The notes under the pieces: model-generated
Told to the model about the DNA's origin: nothing
The model's database searches: none
The model's input: only the letters and a program-made list of their open reading frames with translations
From: Simmondsia chinensis
Lineage: Eukaryota > Streptophyta > Magnoliopsida > Caryophyllales > Simmondsiaceae
Assembly (NCBI GenBank): GCA_018398585.1
Contig: JAGTTD010000008.1
Coordinates: 24,017,172-24,081,171, forward strand
Direction of reading: 5' to 3'
DNA length: 64,000 nt
Program-made: the position numbers and the translations under genes
Shown here: positions 1 to 11,901 of the stretch, piece by piece
Numbering within the stretch: the stretch's first letter is position 1
Layout: each line of letters opens with the position of its first letter

Positions 1-74
1 GAATTCTTAAGCAAATTGCAATGCAATCAAAGGATATTTGATATCAAATCACGTTTGATTTGGAAGCCAAACGA

Positions 75-89
75 GGCTTTGATACCAAT
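75..89 (-). other. Primer binding site of element E (initiator tRNA-Met type)
   Basis: The minus strand reads ATTGGTATCAAAGCC immediately after the LTR end. This matches the plant initiator tRNA-Met complement TGGTATCAGAGC with one change. It fixes the orientation of E as minus and the LTR as the 5' one. Confidence 0.85.
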
Positions 90-489
90 TGTTACATTTG
101 TGATTGATTCACAAACATAAGCTAAGGATAAGAGAGTATGGGATGAGAAAGAAGTGAAAGGGATGAGAAAATAGAGCGAGAGTTAGATGAGAAAGAGAGA
201 GTAATCTCAAAGAGATTGGTAATTTTCATTCCATAAATCTGAATTGCAGCTGAACACTACTTATAGGCAAGATAAGCCAACTAATACAATGAATCAAGAC
301 ACATAACCAACCAACTTATGAGAAGGAATATCTAGGAAATATCTAGAAGCTACCTAACTAATTTTTAACCCCAATATTGGGGCCAAAACAGCAACACTCG
401 CAGCATAGCAGTAGCACCAACATGACCGCAGTAAGCTCCAGTAGCCAGGACACCAATAGCCCACTCCTCGGATTCTCGCATTCATAACA
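90..489 (-). repeat. 5' LTR of element E
   Basis: On the minus strand the repeat starts TGTTATGAATG (489 downward) and ends TGTAACA (90). TGTTA/TAACA are short inverted termini, and the end lies directly against a tRNA-Met type primer site. Length is 400 bp, close to the 424 bp LTR of F. No second copy is in the window for comparison, so the outer boundary rests on the terminal motif and on the end of homology to element D. Confidence 0.75.
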
Positions 490-510
490 CCATGTTAGAA
501 CAATTGCCTA

Positions 511-1193
511 CTAAGGTAACAGCAAGCTTAGTGATGATCTAGAGGAAGACTCAATTACACTCCCCACTCTAGCACGTGATTCGGTCCTTGATCCATTAAA
601 ATATAATTTCCAAGGGACCATTTCAATCACTAAGCGCTCATCTGGCTCATGAGAAGTCTCAGTTTGAATATTTGGATTGTCGGCCAAGAAGTCTACCAAA
701 GTTTGACCCTTAATTGACTTTTTGTGACACATAGATAATTCAAACTGAAGTAAAGCAACACTCCACTCATTTAATCTTCCTCTCATCATAGGTCTATCTA
801 GCATAAATTTAAGGACATCTGTTTAAGCAACCAGCATATGGTAAATGCAAGGAAGTAATGTCTCACCTTTACATATGCATAATACAGAGATAGACACAAT
901 TTTTCAGTGGAAGACTTTTTTATTTCACACTCATTTAAACTATAGGTTAGGTAGAACACAGCCTGCTCAAACTCTTGCTCATTGCCTCATACAAGAAGAC
1001 AACCAATTGATTCATCAGAAGAAGAGACATAGATCTTTAATAGTTTGCCATGCATTGGTGGAATCAACACTGGTGGCCTGATCAAATAGTCTTTCATGGC
1101 CTTGAAAGCTGATTGGTGTGGCTCCTCCCATTTGAAGTCCCTTTTAGACTTGAGCCTCAGCAATAGAGAGAGGACTTCAGTTTTTTTCGACAT
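511..1193 (-). pseudogene. Dual RNase H region of element D
   Basis: Two consecutive RNase H domains can be read. The first (about 1193 to 700) has the gypsy RNase H start, with KWEEPHQSAFKAMKDYL and a degraded YLSRSLNE-type and EKLCLSLYY segment. The second (about 690 to 511) has GQTLVDFLAD followed by PWKLYFNGSRTES, the start of the archaeal-type RNase H. The family motif there is FDGS, so the catalytic Asp has become Asn. Both would degrade the RNA of the RNA-DNA hybrid during reverse transcription. A stop and a frame change separate the domains, and the second domain is cut short by element E. Confidence 0.8.
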
Positions 1194-1199
1194 TTGAGA

Positions 1200-2170
1200 T
1201 AAAATGTCTTAGAAAATTAACCTGCCCCAATAAGAGTTAGAGCTCCTTTTTGCTCGAGAGCGGTTTGGCCTCTTGAATGGCCTTATCCATTTTCATATCA
1301 ACCTTAATTCCCCTTTTGTGTATAGGAAGCCAAGGAAATTTCCAACTTGAACTCCAAAGGCACACTTCAGTGGGTTCATTTTGAGGTTATGGTTCCTCAT
1401 TCGTAGGAGCGCATTTCCCAAGTCTTCTAAGTTCGCAACTTGGGACTTTGATTTGGCCATAATGTCATCTATATAGACTTTCTATGTTCCTGCCAATGAG
1501 GTCATGAAAGATCATGTTCATGGCTCTTTGGTAGGTGGCACTGGCATTCTTTAATCCAAATGGCTTAGCCACCCTTTCAAAGGTCCCTATTGAACCAGGA
1601 CATCTAAATGCAATTTTATGGGTATCTTCGAAGCAATCGTGACCCAGTAATACCTGTAATAGTAATCCATAAAAGACAATACCTCATGCCTCAATGCTAA
1701 ATCAATAGGAACGACAGCTATAGGCATGGGATATTCATCCTTTAGGGTGGCTGCATTTAGATCTATAAAGTCAATATAGACTCTGATCTTCTTGCTCTTT
1801 TAAATGACAAGAACAATATTTGCCAACCAATCAATGTACCCAGCTATTCTAATGAACTTGCCCTTCGAGAGTCTCTTAATTTTCCTTATGACCAAGTATA
1901 TAACTTCTTGGAACATTCTTCTTTAGGCCTAGATTACGGACCTCAAGCCTAGCTTGATAGGTAATCTATGCTTAACTACTTTTCTTTCTAAGCCAGGCAT
2001 CTCATGATGATTCCAAGCAAAGCAGTCCCTGAACTTCAGGAACATGGTTATTCACTGCTTCCTCTGCTCTTCATAAAGCAGGGCACTCACATAAATAGGT
2101 CTTAGGTCTTCTACTGAACCTAAGTTAACCTTGAGGAGAGGATATTAAACTTCAGCCCTCAAGTCCTCCA
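1200..2170 (-). pseudogene. Reverse transcriptase of element D (degenerate)
   Basis: Minus-strand translation gives an RT in pieces: an N-terminal segment with SVEDLRPIYVSALL and FAWNHHEMPGL, then RVYIDFIDLNAATLKDEYP, then the catalytic box VYIDDIMAKSKS (YIDD at 1464-1475), then LKMNPLKCAFGVQVGNFLGF. The catalytic aspartates are kept, but several stops interrupt the frame between about 2000 and 1500. The motifs match the Tat/Ogre RT type rather than the chromovirus type seen in F and G. Confidence 0.8.
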
Positions 2171-2672
2171 GCTTGGTTGGCACCGCTCTTAAGTCAAACA
2201 ACTCCGGCTTTTTTCTTGCACAATTTGGACTTTGAAGCCATTTCCAAAGATAAATGCCTGCTCAGCCCATAGTTGATCCTCAAAATGCCAAGCCACTAGT
2301 TTTATAATTGTTGAGCAAACAGGCCTCTTGTCCTTTATTGGGAAGACTTGGCTTTCCTCCATAAGGCTTCATGCGCGCCTTAATGGCCCCCTTCACCAAG
2401 AAGGACTCTCATGCATCCACAAAAGTCAGAACCATCTGACTCCATCTCAACCAGTTCTACCTTCGCTTTATTGAGTGAGTTCTCAAGGATGGCTATCACT
2501 TCATTGTGCAGGGCATTTTAAGGAATGGTCCATTTTACTACCAGTGGTCCCATGACATCCCCATAGAATTTTTCTTGACAACCTCAACCTGTTCTACCTT
2601 GGAGCAAACCGTGAACGGCTAGTCATCTACCATAACAACCTCGTATTTGTCATGGTTCCAGAAGATAAACAA

Positions 2673-3060
2673 CTAGTGAAGTGAAGATGGGATACAATAA
2701 TTAGCATGCAGCCAATCTCTCCCAAGAAAATCATTGTAGGTTGAGGTGGTATCCATTACAAACAAGGCTGTCAGCTTACTTATATTGCAACCAGTTAGCT
2801 CAATCGGGATGACCCCTTCAAACTTGGTGGTGGCCCCAGAAAAGCCACAAATTGCCATGTCAGCAGTTATCAAGTCCCTTGTAGGATTTACCGATAACCC
2901 CTAACATGCAGGAAGGTAAGATGTTGATGGTTCCGCCATTATCCATCAAGACTCTGTTCTTCAAAATGCCATCAAATTTGGCTTTGATGTATAAGGGCTT
3001 AATGTGTTTGTTGGCTGTGATAGGACCATCAAACATCATCTTCATCACAACAAGAAGGCT
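2673..3060 (-). pseudogene. Aspartic protease of element D (degenerate)
   Basis: Two overlapping minus-strand frames carry the retropepsin-like domain. One has the active-site box VLMDNGGTINILP followed by a SYKGLDN segment, and the other has TSTYNDFLGRDWLHANYCIPS near the C-terminal end of the domain. The usual D-T/S-G-A box reads DNGG here, as in related Tat elements. A frameshift near 2865 splits the domain. D2 has the same domain at 10441-11190. Confidence 0.75.
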
Positions 3061-3268
3061 ATCAATAGACTTGGAATTTAGAGACCTAATTTTAAAAGAT
3101 AAGAGAATTACTTTTGGGGGTTATCGCTTTAGCCACGAGCTCCACTTGGGGATCTTCGTCTACTGCTATTACATCCTCATCGAGGCTCCCCTGTACTTCA
3201 GTCACCATAAACTCCAAAGGGAGAAGCAAGGCACTCTTGGTGCCAGCTTGCTCAGGGAGTGATCCAAA

Positions 3269-5413
3269 CTAGATGTGGATCCCTTGGTCTGTCTCCTTCA
3301 CAAGACTATCATCAATCCACATGTCCTGGCCTTGAGGTTGATCTTTGGGTTCAATCTCAGGAGTCTTAGACTCCTCCATTAGCATGGGGAAGTCTTCCTT
3401 GTGGACGTCATTCTCTATATCAAACCATGTTGAATTGACAGTGCCTAGAGGTTCCACTAAATTAATGCTGAGGTTACTGTAGCCTTCCTAATCATCACAT
3501 GTTCTTTGATCCCAAAAATTCTTGATAACCTAATCCCACCAAGATTCTCTTCCTTTCAAAGATGAGAAACTGGCCCATCTCTCGAAACTTCTTATGTGGC
3601 TCGTCTTTGGCCTTGGCAACTATGGACTTTCCTTGGCCTTTTGGATCCTTTAGATCCATTGGTTCAACACTCTCACCCTTGTGGCCTATGCCTTCCTGAA
3701 CGGAGTCTCTAGCCAGACAAGTATCAAATGTTGCAAAGCAGCTTCCTTTTTTGAGTTCGACTAAGCTTAGAAGAACCAACATTTTCATACTCAAGCTAAT
3801 CTTTCTTCCATAAATTACAAAACCGAATCCCCATGGGTTGTTATCTTGGTTTTCATGATCCCTAGTTGGTATCCACTTCAATCAGATGGTATTTTGGGTT
3901 CCTTTAAGGATGCCAGTCCTCATAATCAGCTGAGCCTTCAAAGTAAGGTCTTCAGTTGGCTCATAAATGAAGGACTTCTCAAATGGTGTCTTAACCTCCA
4001 AAAGTGGGTCTGTAGGAGAAATATGATCTAGAAGGAGGTTGAGGTTCCTCATTCCCCCTTGCATCTTCCCGCAATAATCATGGTAGACTTTATAGGATGC
4101 TCTCTCCAAATCTCGAGATATCCTCTCTCTACTTGTCAAATTTGTGGTTTGTTCAGAAACCTATTATCAGAGCTAATTCCTCATCCACTAACAATGAAAT
4201 GGTAGATCTACTATGGAGTCTAATTAGTAGGTTTCTGAAAACCGAACATTTGTTGGTGGGATGGAGTTCTGTTATATGCCAATGACATATCTCGTCATCC
4301 AACGCATACCCTGGTGTTGGGAATTTAAGATTCCATTGAGAACTAACCTATAGAATAGGCCGTTTGCTACTCTCACTTTCTAAATGTCGTACAACACCAT
4401 TGCTTCGTTGTAACAAGGCAGGCGGTTAGTCTGAGAAAAGCTTTGAATAATCCAAGCGATAGTATCGAAAACATTAATTTGGATAGAACTAGGGAATACC
4501 AATCTGCCCTTCTTTAGCAAAGATAAGCTCCCTTGCCTTGATGGCGTCCTGGACTATGTTTCTAAAAATTACGCAATTCTTTATTAAGTGGGTGAATGAA
4601 TCATGCCACTTATAGTACACCTTTCCTTTTAAAGAAGTAAGGTCAAGTTTCATATGTTCCCCTTAACTTTGAGCCTATTGTTTTCCTCAAGCTAATCAAA
4701 TATAATATCAGCTCTTGAGAGGTCAAACAAGTATTTTTAATGTCTTGGGTTTGGTTTGACTTCCTAGCTTTAATATCCTTCTCGACCAGAGAACTACAAA
4801 CCATGGGAGGTCCTTTAACATATTCAACAATGTCAATTTTAGAAGGAGGAATTTCTTTCTTGTTAATCAAGTCATGCATGTAGGTTCCATACATGCTATT
4901 CTTCTTTTAAGACAGCCTCGTACCAAGCAACGCAATTTGCAAAACTAAAGGAGAGTGGTGAAATTTAAGCCTTCAAACTTCTTCTTGAACTCAATTTCCA
5001 AGCCATTCAAGGCTAACTTGGAATATTCAACTTTAAGGAGAGCCACTATACATTTTATTCTGGCTCTTTTGAACCGGTTGAGATAATCCTCTATTGATTC
5101 ACTTGGCTTTTGATTCATTTAAGCTACATCTGACGTAGAGGTCCCTAGTTCTATCCTTGGAAATTAAGCCTGAAATTGTCTGGTCATATCATCTCAACTG
5201 TAAATAGAATTAGGTGGTAGACTTATGTATTACTGGAAGGCAGTCCCTCTCATAGAACTGTGGGACAACCTAAGCCTTAAATAAGAGTTATCAGCCGCGA
5301 CTCTGCATTGGCAATTGAACCTTGCTAGATGCACAAGAGTAGATATGCTCCCCTCTCTTGAGAAAAGAGTAAATCGGGGATCTTATATCCTACAGGGAAT
5401 GGGTAGTCCTTGT
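3269..5413 (-). pseudogene. Gag C-terminal and gag-protease linker region of element D
   Basis: Broken minus-strand frames match D2's gag in order. A segment with IDIVEYVKGPPMV lies at 4894-4643, and a degenerate zinc-knuckle-like motif YKWHDSFTHLIKNC near 4620-4570 (the first Cys seen in D2 is Tyr here). A segment with SRERISRDLERASYKVYHDYCGK lies at 4139-3882, with further linker frames to 3269. Gag packages the element RNA. The block ends abruptly at 5413 where D2 was inserted, and the rest of gag lies at 45308-46048 and 56028-56700. Confidence 0.7.
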
Positions 5414-6796
5414 TGTTTACACCCCAAACTCGAGGGAGTTGGGACGACACCATTTTGGGGCAAAGCATTACACGCTTAACACGCCAGGCCATCCTCAAGG
5501 GATATAAGGCCTTTAGATGTTGAGATAACAGTGTCTCAAGCCCATTTGTTTGAGGAGTTTAAAACGCCTTTAAGGGTATCAACCACTTGAGGTGGTTGAA
5601 GTGGTAAACGGAGCTCGAGCTAAAGGGACTTCATTGAATGCTACAAGATAGATGGTTTTGAAGCTCAAGGTAGTTATTTGGAGTACAATTTCAGATACAT
5701 GAGCCTCAAGCCTATCCAACAAAATGTGGGGCATGTAGAAGGAACTCTAGCAGGAAATGCAGACATGAGCTTCCAGAAAGACGCTCGAGCACACCAATTC
5801 AGAGCATGTTCACTGCTCATTCAGTGAGCCAAAAGGGCTTTGAGGCAAACTTGGGAAGAAAGTGCCGAAAAATTAAGACGTAGCAATTATTTCTATTTTC
5901 TATATATAAGAGACACTATTGTAGTTGCAAAGTGTCCAGCAGCACTCATACAAACTTCTTCAAGTTTTTTTACAACACCCTTGTGCTTTTTACTTGAGAG
6001 TAACATAGCTTAGCGTAGCGTAGATCTTTGTTGTACTTGCTTTCTTCAAAGTAATACAGTTCTTTGAGTTTCAGGTATGAACTCTCTATTTTAATCTATT
6101 CCCATTGTTGAAGAATTGAGAATTGAGGCAATAATTTAAGGCTTTGACGGCCATGGCTTGACCTTGATTGTGTTGGTCTTAACACCAGGGTCACTTGTTA
6201 ATAAGTCAGGTGAACTTAGATTTGCATTATTGTTTTAGGACTTTGATGGCCAAGGCTTGATCTTGATTGTGTTGGTCCTCAACTAGTAACCTAAATGTGG
6301 TTTACTCCATCTTAATCTTGTAAGAATATATCGCATTTGAGTTATTACAAGTCAAGGGTGCGAGGTCTAAAAATCTGATTGACTCGGGCTTGTAAGTGGA
6401 TTGGTGAGCTCATAAGTTTGTCTCCACCCCAGTTCCTTACTTTTCACTATTTAAGAAAAGGCGTCTGTGGGCTCTGCTCTGTCACTGTAATTTCCACTTA
6501 AGTTAGGTCCGTATCCTTTTACTTTTATGTCATACTTATATGCACAATATCCACAAAAAATATAAAGTCTCCTTAATTTGATCATAAGCAGAATCGACGT
6601 ATTAATTGCAAACTGAAGTCAGATTCACTAAAAGCACCATCCCTTTTCTTCGAAAAGGTGAGTGGTTGAGGTCAAAGACATGCGAACTAGAATTCAGGCT
6701 CGCTCCCTAGTCTTAACGAGTCCTAATTTGCACATTTGTTTGATTTGTATCTATGGCAACCACATTCACACACGTAACAAACAAAAAAAGAAAACA
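5414..6796 (+). repeat. 5' LTR of D2
   Basis: Starts TGTTTACACC and ends about AAAACA before a degenerate primer site. It aligns over its whole length with 11838-11901 plus 43789-45307. The core promoter is TATATATAAG (5901-5910). The 3' half holds two diverged copies of a GGCCA..GGCTTGA.CTTGATTGTGTTGGTC segment (about 6145 and 6245). Length is 1383 bp, against about 1578 bp for the 3' LTR, which has an extra 217 bp duplication. Confidence 0.85.
5901..5910 (+). promoter_or_regulatory. TATA box of D2 5' LTR
   Basis: TATATATAAG lies about 490 bp into the LTR; the 3' LTR has CTATAAATAAG at the matching place (about 44187). It probably marks the U3/R boundary just downstream. Inferred from motif and position only. 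Confidence 0.5.
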
Positions 6797-6941
6797 TGCC
6801 TTTTGGCAACCATAATGGGAGGCTTAACATAAGACTTAACTGTCTTTAACGAAATCGTGGATTATCAAAATATAATTTTAGACTTAACTGTCTTTAACCC
6901 GATCGTGGATTATCAAAATATAATTTTAGACAATTCACCAA
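6797..6941 (+). other. D2 leader with degenerate primer site and 48 bp tandem repeat
   Basis: Right after the LTR comes TTTTGGCAACCATAATGGGA (6801-6820), which looks like a decayed version of the TTTGGCGCC..CCGTGGGGC type primer site of Tat elements. Then a 48 bp unit is repeated twice in tandem (6833-6880 and 6881-6928) with three changes. The repeat keeps an open frame and gives a duplicated 16-residue segment (VDYQNIILD...) ahead of the gag start. Confidence 0.6.
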
Positions 6942-9756
6942 TGGTTAGAGCAAGAAGATCTAGTACTTTTGAACTTGAGGAAACCAAGGGCTTAGCATTA
7001 ATTGGGTCCTTACTAGAGAATCCTCTAGAACAAAGTCCTCTATCATAAGAGGATGAGATAAGGCACAACCGCAGTAATGAAAGCGGAGGTGATGAAGTCA
7101 TCCCACAAGATGAGAGTATTAGGCTTTATGGCTATTCTTGCAAGAGTTTCACGGCCATGCTCAAACGTTATATGAACTCGTTGATTAAAGAATTAAGAAA
7201 GCCATGAAAGAAGTCTATGACAAACAATGTGCTGAAACGAAGCACGCTTTAGTGGCTCAACGTGAAAACTGTGCAACAATGAGGGCTATCATTAATGACT
7301 TTGGGACCTCAATGAATGAAACGCTTCATAGAGAAACTAACAAAGTCTTGGTTGGGATAAACTCAAACTTGTCTTCGACTTCGACCCATATAGCTAAGGA
7401 TGTGGCAAGGCAGACAATAGTTGAAGTTGAGCCTATCTTAGTTAGGCAAATTGAGACTCATAATTGCTTAGTCTAGGCTGTTAGAGAGGATATTAGGAAA
7501 CTCAGTCCTGTTCCTCCTCCTTCAATCCTAACTGGGTATCCTCGTGATATTCCTTCAAGCTAACTAATGCCAATTACTCAGGTTGATAATACAGTCCCTA
7601 AAAGAATGGGAAACCCGACAGTGGCTAACCCAGGTTTTTCTTACATGGATTCTTGCCATAGATGTGATAACACATCCTTTAGGATTGCAAGCCCTTTGGA
7701 CTATGGATACTCTTTGGGTTCGTAGGATCTCATTACCAATGTTCAAGCACTCCTGTTCTTGAGACAGGAGGCATAAGTGTTCATACCCTCCTCATGCTAG
7801 AGAGGTTTCCTTGAGGCCTAGCTAAAGACTTGGAATAGGGGCGCAAGGACAAGTTCCCAATCCGAGGGACTAAGCCCTTCCTGTTGGACCTCTTTCCACA
7901 TATGAGCCTAGGGGGCAAGTTAACTTCCCTCATCCTCAAGATCAAACCTTGGGATGGATAAGGAAAGAATGGCCCAGCAACCTGTCAATGTAGGCGTGCT
8001 TTCAGGCGTACCACGTAATTAAGGATTTGCTGGAACATACTTCATGGCCAACCAAACAAATGGGCAGAATGATTAAGGGAGTCACTATCCTGTGTATGTG
8101 GGGCAACAACCATTGCCACATTCGATTGTAATGGGAGCTTAGGGGCATCCTGCTAATCCCTCTCGAGATCCTATTCCGCTTGGGGGTAATGGTAGGCACA
8201 TAACCATGTCCCAAACCTACCTCTCCAATAGAAAATGGATGCCTTATGGTGTAGATGTATGGGCAAGGCCTTAGAAGGGTTAACAAACCCTTGTATAGTA
8301 AACCATACCCTGACTACATTGATAGGGATTACCCTTTTCCTCAAGGATACGAAATCCCATAGTTTACCCTTTTCTCAATAGAAGGAAGCGTGTGTGTCCT
8401 CGAGCATTTGACAAGGTTCAACGGCTAGTGCAGGGAAGTAACTAACAACCCATATCTGAAATTTAGATCGTTCCCTAGTTCTCTGACAGGGATTGTCTCC
8501 TAGTGATACATTAATATACCACCTAGTTCCATCTACCATTGGTATGACATGGCTAGACAATTCCAGGCCCAATTCCTAAGGATGGAACTAGGAACCTCTA
8601 TGTCAAACTTAGCTCGAATGAGACAAAAGGCGGGTGAATCCGTAGAAGATTACAGTTATCAATTCAAGAGAGCCATTTGAAATGCATATTGACTCTCCCT
8701 GAGGTTGAATATGCCACGCTAGCCTTAAATGGCTTGGATATTGAATTAAGGAAGAAATTTGAAGGCTCAAACTTAATAACCCTCCTCGAGCTAGCAAAAT
8801 GTGCCACTCGGTATGAGGCAATTCTGAAGGAAGAAAGCCTTAAGAAAATAGCGTGCATGGAACTTACATACTTGATTTGATTGATGAGGAAGATCATCCT
8901 CCATATAAAATTGACATTGTTGAGTACATCAAAGGGCCTCCCATGGTTTTGTAATCCTTTAGTCAAGAAGGATATTAAAGCCATGAAGTCTTACCAATCC
9001 CAAGATTTGAGGAAGTACTCATTTGACCTCTCAAGAGCCGATATTATATTTGATTAGATTGAGGCAAATAATAAGCTTAAGATTAGGGGCTAACCCAAAG
9101 AACATGACCCCAATACACTAAAAGGTAAGGTGTACTGTAAATAGCATGATTCATTTACTCACTCAACGAAGAATTGCATAATATTTAGAAATGTGGTTTA
9201 AGATGCCATTGAGGCAAGGGAATTAATATTCCTCGGAGAAGGACAGATGGGTGTTGACAAATACCCCTTTCCTAGTCTTTTTCAAGTCAATGTTATAGAT
9301 ACATTCGCTAAGAATGATCGAGGTGTTATTCAAACTATTCATTTTCCCCCTTTTAGGAGGACAATGGTCTTGAACTTTAAACCACTTGTTCCATATGTTA
9401 GTGATCGAGGGAATATTGAGGTTCCCATCATTGAGCATGAGGTGGATGATGGGATATGTCGTTGTCAAATCATTGGGTGTCATCCCACAAACGAATGTTC
9501 AGCCTCGAAGAATCTACTAATTAAATTCCACAGCAACTCAGCCATTTCATTATTAGTGGCTGTAGAATTAGCAATGGAAATCAGTAGTGTTACTGGGCAG
9601 ACCTCAGGCCCAACAAACCGAGAGAGTATATCTCGTGACCTGCAAAGTGTATCCTACGAAATATGCTGCCATTGTTGTGGGAAAATACATGGGGTACTGA
9701 GGAAAATCAAGCTTCTTCCTCAAAGATCCACTCTTAGAGTTGAAAATGCCATTTGA
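6942..9756 (+). pseudogene. Gag of D2 (degenerate)
   Basis: Gag-like pieces follow in order. An N-terminal segment with RARRSSTFELEETKGLA is at 6942-7046. A probably helical segment with AETKHALVAQRENCATM is at 7204-7476. A Gln/Pro/Gly-rich middle is near 8040-8300. The retrotransposon-gag domain has MELGTSMSNLARMRQKAGES (about 8583) and LPEVEYATLALNGLDIEL (8677-8880). A zinc-knuckle-like YCK.HDSFTHSTKNC lies near 9130-9175. A linker frame of 169 codons (9247-9756) includes ESISRDLQSVSYEICCHCCGK. Several stops and shifts separate the pieces. Gag would coat and package the RNA. Confidence 0.75.
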
Positions 9757-10440
9757 GAAGTCCTACATGTATGAATCAACTTAAGACTTTGCTTTTAGGC
9801 TTAAATAATCATGAGAATTGGGCAGCCAAAGAGAAATTCAAAATATTACCTTATCGATGTGGACACCTATCAGGGACCATGACAGTCAAGACAGCAATCT
9901 TTAGGGGTTAGTTTTGGTAATGTTCAGAGGAGAAACCAGCTCAAAAATGAAAACGTTAGTCCTTCCAACCTTACAAGAACTCAACAAAGGAGGATGCTGC
10001 ATAAGAAAGCGATATAGCATAGAGCTTTACTTGACACTTGCTTGGCCAAGCTCTCTGTTGAAGAGAATGGAGTCCAAGAGGACAAGTGCACTGAGTCTTT
10101 GGATCTCAAGGGTCCTGAAGCTGAATTAAGACCTTCAGCCACTAGTGCTAAAGGTGAGCCATATAGGAAGCTCAAGAGATGGGCTAATTTCTCGTGTTCT
10201 GAAAGAAAGAAATCTTGGTAGGACCAGCTTGCTAAGAGCCCAAGGGCTCGAAGGACGTCTGATGACAAGGAGGACCATAGTCATCTCAATATCAACTTAG
10301 TCTAACCTCTGGACCGTGTTAATCCAACATGGTTTGATATTAGAGAATGACATCTAGGAAGAAGACTTTCCAAAGCCATGGAGGAGTCTCAGACCCTAAA
10401 GGTTGAACCAAAAATCAACCTCAGGATTAGGACATGGTAA
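9757..10440 (+). other. D2 gag-protease linker, no open frame
   Basis: This stretch aligns in order with D's minus-strand linker (3269-3881). It holds only short broken frames, with phrases such as TRDHDSQDSNL and EFLGR-like remnants. I see no separate gene, promoter or repeat in it. Confidence 0.5.
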
Positions 10441-11190
10441 TTGATGGCAATCCTAAAACAAAAGCAAACCAAGGGATCCAAAACAAACCCCTTGGAGTTC
10501 ATGGCAACTAGCACTCGAGGGGGCCTCGAAGGGGATGTAGTAACATCAGACGAAGATCCCTGTGTGGAGCTTATGGCTAAAGTAGCACTGCGAGAGGCAC
10601 TTCTGATCCTTTATTTTCTAAGGTTAAAACCCCAACATCCAAGTCAACTAATGATCTTCCTAACAAAATAAAGATGATGTTTGACGGGCCTACTACCACC
10701 AAGAAACACTTTAAGCCTTTATAAATCAAAGAAAAATTCGATGGCATCTTGGTGAAATAGAGTCTTGGTGGATAATGGTGCAACCATCAACGTCTTACCT
10801 TCATATATGTTGGGATTCATTGGTAAATCTCGAGATGACTTGATAACTTCAGATGTAGCAATCTGTGGATTTTCAAGGCCACCATTAATTCTGAAGGAGT
10901 TGTCACGATTGAGCTAACTCTTGACAACTTGAGTAAGATGATAGCCTTATTTCCAGTGGATACAACCTCAAGCTATAATGTCTTGATTGGGAAAGATTGG
11001 ATACATGCCAACTACTGTATCCCTTCTTTGCTTCACCAATTATTAATCTTTTGGAACCATGACAAATATGAGGTTGTTATGGCAGATAACAAGCCATTTA
11101 TGGCTTGCTCCAACTATGTTAATGAAAAATTCTACAAACAAAGTGTGGGAACATTATCTGTCAATAGGACCACTCCTCAAATCGCCTAAC
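10441..11190 (+). pseudogene. Aspartic protease of D2 (degenerate)
   Basis: The domain reads in fragments: KIKMMFDGPTTT near 10670, then the active-site box LVDNGATINVLPSYMLGF near 10766, then TSDVAICGFS, and then a clean frame (10929-11189) with TTSSYNVLIGKDWIHANYCIPS. This retropepsin would cut the Gag-Pol polyprotein. The Asp of the active site is kept (DNGA). Frames shift at least twice, so it is inactive. The same fragments occur in D at 3060-2673. Confidence 0.75.
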
Positions 11191-11837
11191 ATTAGGAATT
11201 GATAGCCATTCTTGATAGGCCGCTCATTGAAGCTGAGGTTGATCAAGTTCATATGGAGTCAGAATACTCTGACTTTTGGGGATGTATGAGAGCCCTTATT
11301 GATGAAGGGGCCCTTTGAGGTGTGCAAAAGGCCTAACGAAGAGAAGCTAAGACTTCCCATTAAAGGCCCAGAGGGCCATCTCCTCAACCATTGCAAAGCT
11401 GGTTGTTTGTTGTGCTGAGGATCAACTATTAGCAAAGCAGCCATTTGTCCTAGAAATGGCTTCAAAGTCCAGCTAGTACAAGAAATAGAGCTAGAGTTGT
11501 GTAACCTAAGAGTAACACCAGCTAAGATGGAGAATTTGAAGACTGAAGTTCAAGACCCCCTCCTCGAGGTTAACTCAGGGTCTGTAGAAGACCCAAGGCC
11601 TATTTATGTGAGCACTATGCATTCTAAAGAGCATAGGATGCAGTATGTGACCTTGCTCCTCGAGTTCATGGACACGGCCTACTTATGTGAGTACTCTACT
11701 TGGGACCCAAGGCCTAGACAAAAAGGTGAAATGTCAAACAGTGTTCTACCAAGCTCCCTGTAGCCATTCAAGGTCAAATCAAGTAGATTTTTTACCCGTT
11801 GGAAACCTGAAATTACCAAAGGCTCAATGGGGGAATT
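11191..11837 (+). pseudogene. RT N-terminal remnant of D2 joined to polypurine tract
   Basis: The frame at 11497-11760 has EVNSGSVEDPRPIYVSTM and VTLLLEFMDTAYLCEYS, the segment that precedes the RT palm in Tat/Ogre elements. It matches D's minus-strand sequence near 2150-2040. After about 11780 the RT catalytic part, both RNase H domains and integrase are absent, and the sequence runs straight into a purine tract (ATGGGGGAATT, 11827-11837) that primes plus-strand synthesis next to the 3' LTR. This is an internal deletion of several kilobases. Confidence 0.75.
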
Positions 11838-11901
11838 TGTTTACACCCCAAACTCTTGGGAGTTGGGACGACGCTATTTTAGAGCAAAGCATCACATGCT
11901 T
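11838..11901 (+). repeat. 3' LTR of D2, first 64 bp (split by A)
   Basis: Starts TGTTTACACCCCAAACTC like the 5' LTR at 5414. It breaks at ATGCTTAT (11901), where element A begins, and continues at 43789 with CTTATCACG. The five bases CTTAT at 11897-11901 and 43789-43793 are the target duplication made by A. Confidence 0.9.

Larger units (their letters stand above)
1..489 (-). mobile_element. Element E: Ty3/gypsy-type LTR retrotransposon, 5' end only (minus strand)
   Basis: A minus-strand LTR (90-489), its primer site (75-89) and 74 bases of internal leader are visible; the coding part lies off the left edge. The LTR begins TGTTATGAA and ends AACA on its own strand. Its 3' part is rich in CTCATCTC/TTCTCATC runs, like the LTR of element F, so E is probably a relative of F and G. 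It interrupts element D just after D's second RNase H domain, so E is younger than D. The target duplication cannot be checked because the other end is outside the window. Confidence 0.75.
490..5413 (-). mobile_element. Element D, 3' block: Tat/Ogre-like Ty3/gypsy (minus strand)
   Basis: This block reads on the minus strand, from high to low coordinates: gag C-terminal part, protease, reverse transcriptase, RNase H and a second, archaeal-type RNase H. That order with two RNase H domains is known from the Tat/Ogre group of plant gypsy elements. It continues two other blocks of the same element at 45308-46048 and 56028-56700. At 5413 the gag sequence stops in the middle of a segment that is uninterrupted in D2 near 8325, and it resumes at 45308. 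Integrase and the 3' LTR are missing because E cuts the block at 489/490. All frames are broken by stops and shifts. Confidence 0.85.
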
